Notes: a model not told the origin generated them from the sequence alone. Shown: positions 1-6,753, counted from the stretch's first letter. The stretch is DNA of 8,899 nucleotides from Megamonas hypermegale (GCA_002314325.1 DCFC01000041.1:32063-40961); one strand, 5' to 3'. Program-made: numbers and translations.

Positions 1-75
1 ATAAACTATTATACTGCTTTAGGTAATCAGCTAGCACAACAGGTATATGATTTTAAACAGAAAGAAGGTTTTTCT

Positions 76-633
76 TTGCATAAATGGCTGATTGTCTATT
101 CCAGTGTAACGGGCAATACGAAACAGATTGCCGAGGCTATGTACGGTGCTTTTGACGAAGGTGAAGCCGATATTATTTCCATTAGGGAGATTGGTACGAT
201 TTCGCTTGATGATTACGATTATATCGCTGTCGGCTACTGGCTGACGCGCGGTGCGCCGGATAAAGCGGTGCAGAAATTTCTAGCGGAACTTTCCGGCAAG
301 ACGGTGGTGTTGTTTCAGACGCATGGTGCCGAAGTGGGCAGCGAACATGCTGTAACGGCTTTTGCACGCGCCGCTGCCAAACTGGGAGAGGGCTGCGACG
401 TGCTCGGGACGTTTTCCAGTCAGGGAAGGATAAATCCAGCGCTTTTGTCCCGCCGCCAAAATAGTACGGATAAGAACGACCCGCATGCGGCAAATGAACG
501 CAATAAAAAACGCTGGGAAAATGCCGCCAAGCATCCCGATGAAAACGACTTGCAACGAGCAAAAGATTTTATTTTCGCCATGAAGCACAAACTGGCACTG
601 AGAGAAAAATACCGTCAAAAAGCTAATCAATAA
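76..633 (+). CDS. Small flavodoxin-family protein (BilS-like subfamily)
   Basis: Probable FMN-binding electron-transfer protein of 185 residues, cytoplasmic, with no signal peptide or membrane segment. The N-terminal beta strand runs directly into the FMN phosphate loop SSVTGNT (residues 9-15). The second and third flavin-side loops are probably around GYWLTRGAPD (53-62) and GAEVGSEHA (84-92). The C-terminal part has VLGTFSSQGRINP (109-121) and a KHPDENDL segment (152-159). From memory these match a family of short flavodoxins that includes BilS, a proposed partner of bilirubin reductase; the actual electron partner here is unknown. The TTG start is chosen because AGAAGG (63-68) lies 7 nt upstream and the flavodoxin fold begins at once. 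However, the frame has no stop back to base 1 and no in-frame ATG, GTG or TTG before 76, so a longer protein entering from outside the window is not excluded. A terminator follows directly. Confidence 0.85.
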   Translation: MHKWLIVYSSVTGNTKQIAEAMYGAFDEGEADIISIREIGTISLDDYDYIAVGYWLTRGAPDKAVQKFLAELSGKTVVLFQTHGAEVGSEHAVTAFARAAAKLGEGCDVLGTFSSQGRINPALLSRRQNSTDKNDPHAANERNKKRWENAAKHPDENDLQRAKDFIFAMKHKLALREKYRQKANQ

Positions 634-640
634 TTTTATG

Positions 641-670
641 AGGAACTGAAAAAAACTTCAGTTCCTTTTT
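641..670 (+). terminator. Intrinsic terminator of the flavodoxin gene
   Basis: A perfect 10-bp stem, AGGAACTGAA (641-650) with TTCAGTTCCT (657-666), encloses a 6-nt loop and is followed by T residues (666-670). It lies 7 nt after the flavodoxin stop codon, so it should end that transcript. Confidence 0.9.
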
Positions 671-703
671 GTATTACAAAGATAATTATGGTTTTTAGGC
701 AAT

Positions 704-729
704 AAAAAAGGCTGTCATTGCTGACAGCC
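704..729 (-). terminator. Minus-strand intrinsic terminator
   Basis: GGCTGTCA (710-717) and TGACAGCC (722-729) form a perfect 8-bp stem around a TTGC loop. Six A residues on the plus strand (704-709) become a U tract on the minus strand, so the terminator acts leftward. There is no T run on the plus-strand side. It would end whatever transcript comes from the DUF3800 and IS-remnant region, or a small RNA immediately upstream of it. Confidence 0.8.
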
Positions 730-730
730 C

Positions 731-785
731 CATTTGAGCCGGCGTACTTAGCATACGCTTAATGGCATTCATCGCATCTCAAATG
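731..785 (-). ncRNA. Possible structured RNA just upstream of the minus-strand terminator
   Basis: On the minus strand CATTTGAG (785-778) can pair with CTCAAATG (738-731). Inside this closing stem is a second hairpin, GCGTA (758-754) with TACGC (746-742), plus a short ATG/CAT pairing, giving a small branched fold. It sits 2 nt before the terminator hairpin at 729-704. I do not recognise a known RNA family, and no minus-strand gene lies downstream for it to control as a riboswitch. It may be a free small RNA or the structured 3' end of a longer transcript. The evidence is base pairing only. Confidence 0.3.
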
Positions 786-825
786 TAAACAGTGTATCAA
801 GATTTAATACCTGTAATTTAATTAT

Positions 826-1062
826 TTGACACTCCCTATGTCTAAAGACAGGGGATTCTTAAGAAGCTCAACCAAAATGTCAGTTGATTTTTATTCTTAA
901 AGGGCTTGCCAATAGCCCTCTACACAGTTCTTCATATTCGAAGTTCTGCTTACTTTTTCTAAGTGCTGTGTTTCTTTTTTTCTGTATATCATTAGTATAC
1001 CATATTTAGGAGATTGAACACAATTTAAAGTATAAATTTTTAAGACATCGAACCTTAAAAGT
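826..1062 (-). mobile_element. IS200/IS605-type right-end remnant, omega-RNA-like, no transposase
   Basis: Read on the minus strand, the segment ends in CCCC-TGTC-TTTA-GACA-TA-GGG followed by AGTGTCAA (854-826). This hairpin-plus-GTGTCA arrangement is what I recall from the right ends and omega-RNA 3' ends of tnpB-carrying IS200/IS605 elements. Upstream are further nested hairpins: TTAAGAA/TTCTTAA (900-894 with 865-859) around TCAAC/GTTGA, then AGGGCT/AGCCCT (919-901), then ACACAG/CTGTGT (971-922). A 7-bp hairpin at 1060-1038 (TTTTAAG/CTTAAAA) could be a left-end palindrome. No tnpA or tnpB reading frame is present, so this would be a solo end or a PATE-like non-coding derivative. The outer limits are approximate and the left boundary is a guess. 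Confidence 0.45.
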
Positions 1063-1495
1063 TTATCGGGCTTATCAATGTAGATAAAAACGGAAATATC
1101 ATCATGCGGATTTAAAATGTTTTTTTCGATTAAGCGGTCGATTTCCGTCTGTATGACGATTTTCAGGATATAATCCTTATAGCGGCAGACAGAGTGGGAC
1201 GAGTAGAGAATTTTGTCATACGTTCTGGCTATATCTACCACGAGCGCCAGACTGTTTTCGCGGCGCAGTACGTTGTACAGAGCGCGCTTGTATTTCGGAC
1301 GGAGACGGCAGGCTTTCAGCTCGCGGGAGGTTTTGAGCGCTTTTTGGATTTGCTTGACCAGATTTGTATAGCGGACGCGCGCACTGTCGATATCCTTGCG
1401 GGAAGTAAAGACGTATCCGGCATAGACGAATTTGCTGACGTCGTTGGAAATGTGCAAAGTGCCGGAGTCATCGAAAAAGAAAAAATATTTTGCAT
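897..1495 (-). pseudogene. Broken DUF3800-family gene
   Basis: The reading frame ending at TAA 899-897 contains a DUF3800 signature: a strand ending in FFFFDDSG, then FVYAGYVF, ELKACRLRPKYKRALYNVL, a VVDI strand, and ICRYKDYILK-like and IYID segments. DUF3800 proteins have an RNase H-like fold and are often found near mobile or defence genes; the function is not established. Two defects are visible. First, the only sensibly placed ATG (1495-1493) after the AAGGA motif (1512-1508) is one base out of frame, consistent with a single-base loss next to an A run. No ATG, GTG or TTG lies in frame between that SD and the DDSG motif. Second, similarity fades after about 1075, the usual C-terminal QxAD-type motif is missing, and the frame runs into IS-like hairpin DNA. 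The alternative in-frame upstream start (1688) would make most of the small membrane ORF overlap in another frame, which I consider unlikely. Confidence 0.6.
994..1023 (-). promoter_or_regulatory. Possible minus-strand extended -10 promoter
   Basis: On the minus strand TTGTGT (1023-1018) is followed after 18 nt by TATACT (999-994), with a TGn extended -10 element just before it. Transcription would start near 987 and run through the hairpin-rich IS-like segment to the terminator at 729-704, giving an RNA of roughly 280 nt. The local sequence is AT-rich, so a chance match is possible. Confidence 0.3.
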
Positions 1496-1510
1496 GATAA
1501 CGCCGGTTCC

Positions 1511-1678
1511 TTAACTTATATACTGCTGGCGGCAGGCGCTGATGGTGCCGATTGCTACAATCCAGAGCAAAAAGATGAAGGCGGAGATGAAAAAGCGTTT
1601 GCGGTTCCAGAAATATTTGCCGGAAAACCAGGCAATCCATGTAACGATGACGGCTAATATGATAAGTAGGGTACTCAT
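1511..1678 (-). CDS. Small hypothetical two-helix membrane protein (55 aa)
   Basis: An ATG at 1678-1676 opens a 55-codon frame ending at TAA 1513-1511. The product has two hydrophobic stretches, about residues 3-18 (LLIILAVIVTWIAWF) and 29-47 (FFISAFIFLLWIVAIGTI). They are joined by a basic turn with KYFWNRKR, so a hairpin membrane protein with the loop inside is expected. The stop overlaps an AAGGA motif that would serve the DUF3800 frame, suggesting the two formed one transcription unit. The ribosome binding site is weak (GAG about 11 nt upstream). I do not recognise a family. It is supported by composition, placement and its better fit than the overlapping DUF3800-frame extension, not by homology. 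Confidence 0.5.
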   Translation of the reverse strand: MSTLLIILAVIVTWIAWFSGKYFWNRKRFFISAFIFLLWIVAIGTISACRQQYIS

Positions 1679-1710
1679 GAAAAATCAACTCATTTCTTAA
1701 AATTTCGCTT

Positions 1711-1736
1711 AAATAGATATGATATTTATTCTATTT
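1711..1736. repeat. AT-rich 7-bp inverted repeat
   Basis: AAATAGA (1711-1717) and TCTATTT (1730-1736) form a 7-bp stem around a 12-nt AT-rich spacer, upstream of the minus-strand small membrane ORF. It could be an operator or only AT-rich chance pairing. Confidence 0.35.
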
Positions 1737-1782
1737 TGCGCTTGAAAATACCTGCCGAAAAAATTAATTAAGTATAAAATAT

Positions 1783-1811
1783 TTGACAAATGGCGACTTA
1801 ATAGTGATAAT
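1783..1811 (+). promoter_or_regulatory. Sigma-A promoter of the dprA-topA-trmFO-hslVU operon
   Basis: A perfect -35 TTGACA (1783-1788), a spacer of exactly 17 nt, and -10 GATAAT (1806-1811, one mismatch to TATAAT). Transcription would start near 1818, giving dprA a leader of about 200 nt that contains the large hairpin element. It is the best plus-strand promoter seen upstream of the operon. Confidence 0.7.
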
Positions 1812-1841
1812 AATAGAATATATGCGGTGATGTATCGTTAT

Positions 1842-1971
1842 AACTCGTTGCGTCGGTAAAATACAAGCTATAGCAGCAGGATAATACTTTATATTCGCTC
1901 GATGTTGTCACTTGACCTCACTGAATATAAAGTATTATCCTGCTGCTTGAGAAGATAAACCGAAGCAATGC
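1842..1971. mobile_element. MITE-like palindromic element between the promoter and dprA
   Basis: A segment of about 130 nt lies between two copies of GTATCGTTAT (1832-1841 and 1972-1981), which could be a 10-bp target duplication. Its arms are near-palindromic: TTGCGTCGGT (1848-1857) matches the complement of ACCGAAGCAA (1959-1968) at 9 of 10 positions. The arms then diverge slightly and become a perfect 25-bp stem. There is no ORF, as expected for a MITE or a stem-loop repeat. The terminal repeats do not abut the left direct repeat exactly (6 nt lie between), so the boundaries and the mobile interpretation are tentative. Confidence 0.45.
1872..1947. repeat. Perfect 25-bp inverted repeat with 26-nt loop
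   Basis: The arms 1872-1896 and 1923-1947 are exact reverse complements over 25 nt; the outer end of the stem reads AGCAGCAGG. In the dprA leader RNA this would be a very stable stem-loop. No T run follows either side, so it is not an ordinary terminator. Confidence 0.95.
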
Positions 1972-2007
1972 GTATCGTTATGAGTTAATTTTAATGTAGG
2001 AAAGAAT

Positions 2008-2019
2008 ATGAAAAAGTAA
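2008..2019 (+). other. Three-codon minicistron (MKK-stop) ahead of dprA
   Basis: ATG AAA AAG TAA follows the SD AGGAAAG (1998-2004) at a short spacing of 3 nt, and its stop ends 1 nt before the dprA ATG at 2021. The SD is about 16 nt from the dprA ATG, too far for good direct use. dprA may therefore be started by reinitiation or by a weaker AAAAAG contact. The motif ATGAAAAA occurs twice here, which suggests a small tandem duplication of the start region. Confidence 0.35.
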
Positions 2020-2020
2020 A

Positions 2021-3109
2021 ATGAAAAATATTTATTGGGCAGCTTTGCATTTAGTGCCGCACATCGGCAACAGGACACTGCGCCGCTTAAGCGACTTTTT
2101 CGGCGACGGTGAAACGGTGTGGGCGGCAGATGAAAAAACTTTAGCACAGAGTAAGTGCCTGACGGAAAAGATGTTGTCTGAATTGATAGAATTCAGGCGT
2201 AGTTTTCCGCTCCGGCAGCTGGAAAAGGAATTTAAGCATTATGATGTGGAAATCTGCGTCGAGACGGATGAAAATTATCCGGCAATGTTGAAAGAGATTT
2301 TCGACCCGCCGTTCGTGCTGTATTATCGGGGCGAGCTAAAGGCGGCAGAAGACGGCATCGGCATTGTAGGGGCGCGCTCGTGTACGCCGTACGGCATGCA
2401 GATTGCACAGAGCATAGCTTCTCAGCTGGCTAAAGCCGGTTTCACGATAGTGAGCGGCGCTGCCAAAGGAATAGATACGAATGCTCATATCGGCGCTCTG
2501 AAAACGGGGCGAACCATTGCCGTGCTGGGGTGCGGTCTGGATATAGCCTATCCTCAGGAGAACAAACAACTTTTACTGGATATTGCAAAAACGGGAGCGG
2601 TCATCTCCGAACTGCCGCTGGGTACGCCGCCGACACCGGGCAATTTTCCTGCCCGCAACCGTATTATCACAGGGCTGTCGCGGGGCGTTGTGGTGGTGGA
2701 GGCTGCGAAAAAAAGCGGCTCGCTCATAACGGCGGAGCTGGCGCTCAGTGAAGGCAGAGACGTTTTTGCCGTACCGGGAAATATTTATTCTCTCAAAAGC
2801 CAGGGCTGTCACAAGTTAATTCAGCAGGGAGCAAAACTTGTAACGTCGGCGCAGGATATCATGGACGAATACCGTTCGTTCAGCGTAAAGCCGGTCAAAG
2901 AAGCCGAACTGCCCAGCATGACGGCGGAAGAAAAAGCCATTTACGATTATCTTTCGCTGACGGAGCCGAAATGCACGGATGAAATAATATATAAACTAAG
3001 AATAGATGTTTCCAATATCGCTTTCATTTTATTGCAAATGAAAATAAAAGGACTGATAAAAGAAACGAGTCCTAATTTTTATATACGACAACAGAGGTGC
3101 GTTGAATGA
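2021..3109 (+). CDS. dprA: DNA processing protein DprA/Smf
   Basis: DprA binds incoming single-stranded DNA during natural transformation, protects it and loads RecA; it is a cytoplasmic protein also kept in bacteria not known to transform. The 362-residue product has a full family layout. An N-terminal helical (SAM-like) region with LVPHIGNRTLRRL (11-23) comes first. The Rossmann-type core follows, with GIVGARSCTPYG (114-125), SGAAKGID (145-152), a GCG turn (170-172), GNFPARNRII (207-216) and GSLITAELALSEGRDVFAVPG (233-253). The C-terminal winged-helix domain spans about 300-358. The ATG at 2021 gives the usual MKNIYWAALHLVP start, although the SD is better placed for a minicistron at 2008. 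The last codons overlap the topA start by 4 nt (ATGA), indicating translational coupling. The leader carries a strong promoter and a large hairpin. Confidence 0.96.
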   Translation: MKNIYWAALHLVPHIGNRTLRRLSDFFGDGETVWAADEKTLAQSKCLTEKMLSELIEFRRSFPLRQLEKEFKHYDVEICVETDENYPAMLKEIFDPPFVLYYRGELKAAEDGIGIVGARSCTPYGMQIAQSIASQLAKAGFTIVSGAAKGIDTNAHIGALKTGRTIAVLGCGLDIAYPQENKQLLLDIAKTGAVISELPLGTPPTPGNFPARNRIITGLSRGVVVVEAAKKSGSLITAELALSEGRDVFAVPGNIYSLKSQGCHKLIQQGAKLVTSAQDIMDEYRSFSVKPVKEAELPSMTAEEKAIYDYLSLTEPKCTDEIIYKLRIDVSNIAFILLQMKIKGLIKETSPNFYIRQQRCVE

Positions 3110-5358
3110 ACAAAAAAACGCTAGTGGTGGTAGAATCTCCAACAAAAGCAAAGACAATTGAAAAATATTTAGGCAACAAGAAATATACGGTAATGGCCTC
3201 CATGGGTCATCTGCGCGATTTGCCGAAAAGTCAGTTCGGCATAGATGTGGAACATGATTTCGCGCCTAAATACATCAATATCCGCGGCAAGGGCGATTTA
3301 ATCAAGGCTTTGAAAAAAGAAGCTAAAAAAGCCGAAAAGATTTATCTGGCATCCGACCCCGACCGTGAAGGAGAAGCTATTGCGTGGCATTTAGCATATA
3401 TTTTGGGTATTGACGAACATGAGAAATGCCGTATTGTATTTAATGAAATAACGAAGCCTGCCATTCAGGAGGCAGTGAAAAACCCGAAGGCAATCAATAT
3501 TGACAGAGTGGACGCCCAGCAGGCGCGCCGCATGCTCGACCGTATCGTGGGCTACAAGCTCAGCCCGCTATTGTGGAAAAAAATCCGCAAAGGTCTAAGC
3601 GCCGGCCGCGTGCAGTCCGTTACGGTGAAGATGATTTGCGACAGGGAAAAGGAAATCCAGAAATTCAAATCGGAAGAATACTGGACAGTCGATTTTAAAT
3701 TCAAGAAAAAGCCGCGCTCCAATATGTTTGCGGCGGAACTTATTGCCATTGACGACAAGAAACTGATGATATCGGCGAAAAAAGAGGATATCAAAATCGA
3801 CTCCAAAACGCAGGCGGATGAAATCTGCGCCGCTGTGCAAGATGTTGATTTCAAAGTTACGGAAATCAAAAAACGCCAACGCCAGCGCAAAGCTCCCGCA
3901 CCGTTCACGACGAGCAGTCTGCAGCAGGACGCGGCGCGCAAGCTCGGCTTCACCTCCCGCAAAACAATGATGGTGGCGCAGCAGCTCTACGAAGGCATAA
4001 GTCTCGGCCGCAAAGGTCCGACCGGTCTTATCACGTACATGCGTACCGACTCGACGCGCATATCCGATATTGCGCTGACGGAAGCCCGCGAATTTATTGA
4101 AGCGAATTTCGGCAAGGAATATCTGCCGGAAAAACCGAATGTGTACGCTGCCGGGAAATCGTCGCAGGATGCGCATGAAGCGGTGCGTCCAACGAATATT
4201 CAGCTTACTCCGGCTTCTGTCGAGCAATATCTGACGAAGGAACAGCTCAAACTGTACAAGCTTATCTGGCAGAGATTTCTCGGCTCGCAGATGCTGCCGG
4301 CGAATTATGACATGATGAGCGTAACGATGCAGGGCGGCAAATACACGGCGAAAGCCACCGGCTCGAAGCTGAAATTTGCCGGATTTACGGCTGTGTACAA
4401 CGACAGCGACAACAAGAAGGAAAAAGACATCATTCTGCCGGATTTGGCGGAAGGCGATGAACTTTCTCTGCAGAAAATCGAGCCGCTGCAACACTTTACC
4501 GAACCGCCAGCGCGTTACAACGACGCTTCACTCGTCAAGACGCTGGAAGAAAAGGGTATCGGCCGTCCAAGCACGTATGCGCCGATTATCGAAACGATTT
4601 TGGCGCGCGGCTACGTCGTCCGTTCCGACAAAAAATTCGAACCGACCGATTTGGGCTTCGTTGTAGTCGATTTGCTGGAAAAATACTTCAAGGATATCGT
4701 CGATGAAAAATTCACGGCGGAACTGGAGTATAAGCTCGATGAAATCGCTGTCGGCAAAATCGAAAAAAATGACCTCCTGCGCGAATTTTACGTGCCGTTT
4801 GAAAAAACGCTGGAACACGCCGAAGAAGAAATCGGCGAAGTGGAAGTGCCGGATGAAGTTTCCGACGTGCAATGCGAACTGTGCGGCCGCATGATGGTCG
4901 TAAAACAGGGACGCTACGGCAAATTCCTCGCATGTCCCGGCTTTCCGGAATGCCGCAACACGAAGCCGATTATCAAGGATACCGGCGTAACGTGTCCGAA
5001 ATGCGGCGGCAAAATCATTGAACGGCGCACGCGCCGCGGCGTTGTTTTCTACGGCTGTGAAAATTATCCGCAGTGCGACTATGTTTCCTGGGATATGCCG
5101 CTGACGACGGTATGTAAGGAATGCGGTTCGTTCCTGTTCAGACACCGCTTCAAGAACGGACGCACCATTTTATACTGCAGTAATGACGACTGCGCAACGC
5201 GTAAAGAGGATACGCCGATTAACAAAGAGATAAACAAGATAAAGGAAAAACAGCACAAAGCCGCGCTGGCCAAGCTGGAAGCGGCGCGTGCCAAAGAAGC
5301 GGAAAAAGCAGAACAAGAGGAAAACGAAACAACAGATAAAACAGAAGCAGGAAATTAA
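3106..5358 (+). CDS. topA: DNA topoisomerase I (type IA)
   Basis: Relaxes negatively supercoiled DNA by a single-strand break with a 5'-phosphotyrosine link. The 750-residue protein starts with a Toprim domain: VVVESPTKAKTIEKYLG with Glu10, SMGHLRDLP (32-40), and the acidic SDPDREGE (83-90, Asp84, Asp86 and Glu88 as metal ligands). The cleavage domain carries the active-site Tyr311 in GLITYMRTDSTRIS (307-320), with a conserved HEAVRPT (357-363) and GIGRPSTYA (484-492) further on. Three C-terminal Cys4 zinc-ribbon repeats are visible with cysteines at 590/593/610/616, 630/633/651/657 and 670/673/691/696. The protein ends in a Lys/Glu/Ala-rich charged tail (about 705-750). SD GAGGTG (3094-3099) is 6 nt from the ATG, inside the dprA end. 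Length and domains are normal for Firmicutes. Confidence 0.98.
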   Translation: MNKKTLVVVESPTKAKTIEKYLGNKKYTVMASMGHLRDLPKSQFGIDVEHDFAPKYINIRGKGDLIKALKKEAKKAEKIYLASDPDREGEAIAWHLAYILGIDEHEKCRIVFNEITKPAIQEAVKNPKAINIDRVDAQQARRMLDRIVGYKLSPLLWKKIRKGLSAGRVQSVTVKMICDREKEIQKFKSEEYWTVDFKFKKKPRSNMFAAELIAIDDKKLMISAKKEDIKIDSKTQADEICAAVQDVDFKVTEIKKRQRQRKAPAPFTTSSLQQDAARKLGFTSRKTMMVAQQLYEGISLGRKGPTGLITYMRTDSTRISDIALTEAREFIEANFGKEYLPEKPNVYAAGKSSQDAHEAVRPTNIQLTPASVEQYLTKEQLKLYKLIWQRFLGSQMLPANYDMMSVTMQGGKYTAKATGSKLKFAGFTAVYNDSDNKKEKDIILPDLAEGDELSLQKIEPLQHFTEPPARYNDASLVKTLEEKGIGRPSTYAPIIETILARGYVVRSDKKFEPTDLGFVVVDLLEKYFKDIVDEKFTAELEYKLDEIAVGKIEKNDLLREFYVPFEKTLEHAEEEIGEVEVPDEVSDVQCELCGRMMVVKQGRYGKFLACPGFPECRNTKPIIKDTGVTCPKCGGKIIERRTRRGVVFYGCENYPQCDYVSWDMPLTTVCKECGSFLFRHRFKNGRTILYCSNDDCATRKEDTPINKEINKIKEKQHKAALAKLEAARAKEAEKAEQEENETTDKTEAGN

Positions 5359-5384
5359 ATATTGGTGAATAGAAAGGATTTAAT

Positions 5385-6716
5385 GTGAAGAAAGTTATTA
5401 TTGTCGGCGCAGGCATGGCGGGCAGCGAAGCGGCATGGCAGGCTGCCAGCCGCGGCATCAAAGTCGATTTGTACGAAATGCGCCCTGTGAAGTCAACGCC
5501 TGCGCACAAGACGGATAAATTTGCCGAGCTCGTCTGCAGCAACTCACTGCGCGGCGCAGGGCTGGAAAACGCCGTAGGCTTATTAAAAGAGGAAATGCGC
5601 CGCTTAAACTCCCTCATCATGGAGTCGGCGGATATCAACCGCGTACCGGCGGGTGGCGCGCTGGCTGTAGACAGAGAAGGCTTCAGCCAATATATCACCG
5701 ACAAGGTGAAAAATCATCCGAATATCACGGTGATAAACGAAGAGCTAACGCAAATTCCGCGCGAAGAAAACGCCGTTACGATTATCGCCAGCGGTCCGCT
5801 CACTTCCGACGGAATGTCGCATGCCATAAAAGAGCTCACCGGTCAGGAATATTTTTACTTTTACGATGCAGCGGCGCCGCTCATTGCCAAAGAAAGTATC
5901 GACATGACGAAAGCATACCGCGCCTCCCGCTACGGTAAGGGCACGGCAGACTACATCAACTGTCCGATGGACAAAGAGCAGTACGAGCATTTCTGGCATG
6001 AACTGGTAAATGCGGAACTTGCGCCGATTAAGGAATTTGAAAAAGCCAAATTCTTTGAAGGCTGCATGCCGGTGGAGGAAATGGCGCGCCGCGGCGAAAA
6101 TACACTGCTGTTCGGTCCTTTAAAGCCGGTCGGGCTGGATGACCCGAAAACGGGTAAAAGGCCGTATGCTGTCGTTCAGCTGCGTCAGGACAATGCAGCC
6201 GACAGCCTGTATAATATAGTAGGGTTTCAGACTCATTTGAAGTGGCCGGAGCAAAAGCGCGTATTCGGCTTAATTCCGGGACTGGAAAATGCGGAATTCG
6301 TACGCTACGGCGTAATGCACCGCAACACATTCATCAATTCGCCGGAACTTCTGCGTCCGACATTGCAGTTTCGCGGACAGGATGATTTGCTGTTCGCCGG
6401 ACAAATGACGGGAGTAGAAGGATATATCGAATCTGCCGCCTCCGGTCTTGTCGCCGGTATCAATGCCGCATATCTGGCTAAAGGCGAAGCGCCGGTGATT
6501 TTCCCGCCGGAAACGGCGCACGGTTCCATGTGCCACTATATAACGTCGGCCGTAGCCAAACACTTCCAGCCGATGAATGCTAATTTCGGTCTGATGCCGC
6601 CGCTAAATGAACGTATCCGCGATAAAAAGCTCAAAAAACAGAAAATTGCTCAGCGTGCATTGGAATTTTTAGAAAAATTTAGTACAGATGTATTGAAAAT
6701 AAACAAGGAAAACTGA
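5385..6716 (+). CDS. trmFO: Folate/FAD-dependent tRNA (m5U54) methyltransferase TrmFO
   Basis: Methylates U54 in the T loop of tRNA, using methylene-tetrahydrofolate as carbon donor and reduced FAD. The 443-residue product has the N-terminal dinucleotide-binding motif [15 protein letters not shown] (4-18), the LVCSNSLRG motif with Cys51 (49-57), and a second cysteine, Cys227, in [17 protein letters not shown] (221-237). These correspond to the two functional cysteines known in the B. subtilis enzyme (near 53 and 226). The C-terminal FAD-binding part has [19 protein letters not shown] (337-355). The start is GTG at 5385: AGAAAGGA (5371-5378) lies 6 nt upstream, and the overlapping ATG at 5383 is followed at once by TGA. 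It begins 26 nt after topA, the classic Firmicutes neighbour (formerly gid). Confidence 0.97.
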   Translation: MKKVIIVGAGMAGSEAAWQAASRGIKVDLYEMRPVKSTPAHKTDKFAELVCSNSLRGAGLENAVGLLKEEMRRLNSLIMESADINRVPAGGALAVDREGFSQYITDKVKNHPNITVINEELTQIPREENAVTIIASGPLTSDGMSHAIKELTGQEYFYFYDAAAPLIAKESIDMTKAYRASRYGKGTADYINCPMDKEQYEHFWHELVNAELAPIKEFEKAKFFEGCMPVEEMARRGENTLLFGPLKPVGLDDPKTGKRPYAVVQLRQDNAADSLYNIVGFQTHLKWPEQKRVFGLIPGLENAEFVRYGVMHRNTFINSPELLRPTLQFRGQDDLLFAGQMTGVEGYIESAASGLVAGINAAYLAKGEAPVIFPPETAHGSMCHYITSAVAKHFQPMNANFGLMPPLNERIRDKKLKKQKIAQRALEFLEKFSTDVLKINKEN

Positions 6717-6753
6717 TAATATTAGTATAGTACGAATAAATGGAGTTGATACA

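Noticed and set aside
704..785. A riboswitch controlling a gene
   Set aside because: The fold is followed by a terminator, but no minus-strand gene lies downstream and I could not match it to a known riboswitch core.
1194..1514. 106-codon plus-strand ORF
   Set aside because: It lies antisense to the DUF3800 frame, has no recognisable motif and no good SD, and the DUF3800 signature on the other strand explains the coding signal.
1872..1947. The 25-bp hairpin as a transcription terminator or XerCD dif site
   Set aside because: No T run follows the stem on either strand, and the spacer and arm lengths do not fit the 11-6-11 dif layout.
1935..2147. 70-codon minus-strand ORF
   Set aside because: It runs from inside dprA into the palindromic leader; half of it is a hairpin arm and the rest is antisense to a well-supported dprA N-terminus.
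3595..4494. 299-codon minus-strand ORF inside topA
   Set aside because: A long antisense shadow caused by codon composition of topA, which is unmistakable on the plus strand; no family resemblance in the translation.
4528..5145. 205-codon minus-strand ORF inside topA
   Set aside because: Antisense shadow over the topA C-terminal zinc-ribbon region; no motif or SD.
5219..5704. 161-codon minus-strand ORF across the topA-trmFO junction
   Set aside because: Hydrophobic-looking but antisense to the lysine- and glutamate-rich topA tail and the trmFO start, which explains the leucine and phenylalanine content.
6693..6722. Possible internal promoter before hslV (TTGAAA, 18-nt spacer, TAATAT)
   Set aside because: The -10 matches only 4 of 6 positions, and the region is AT-rich. 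The 37-nt gap is compatible with simple operon read-through.
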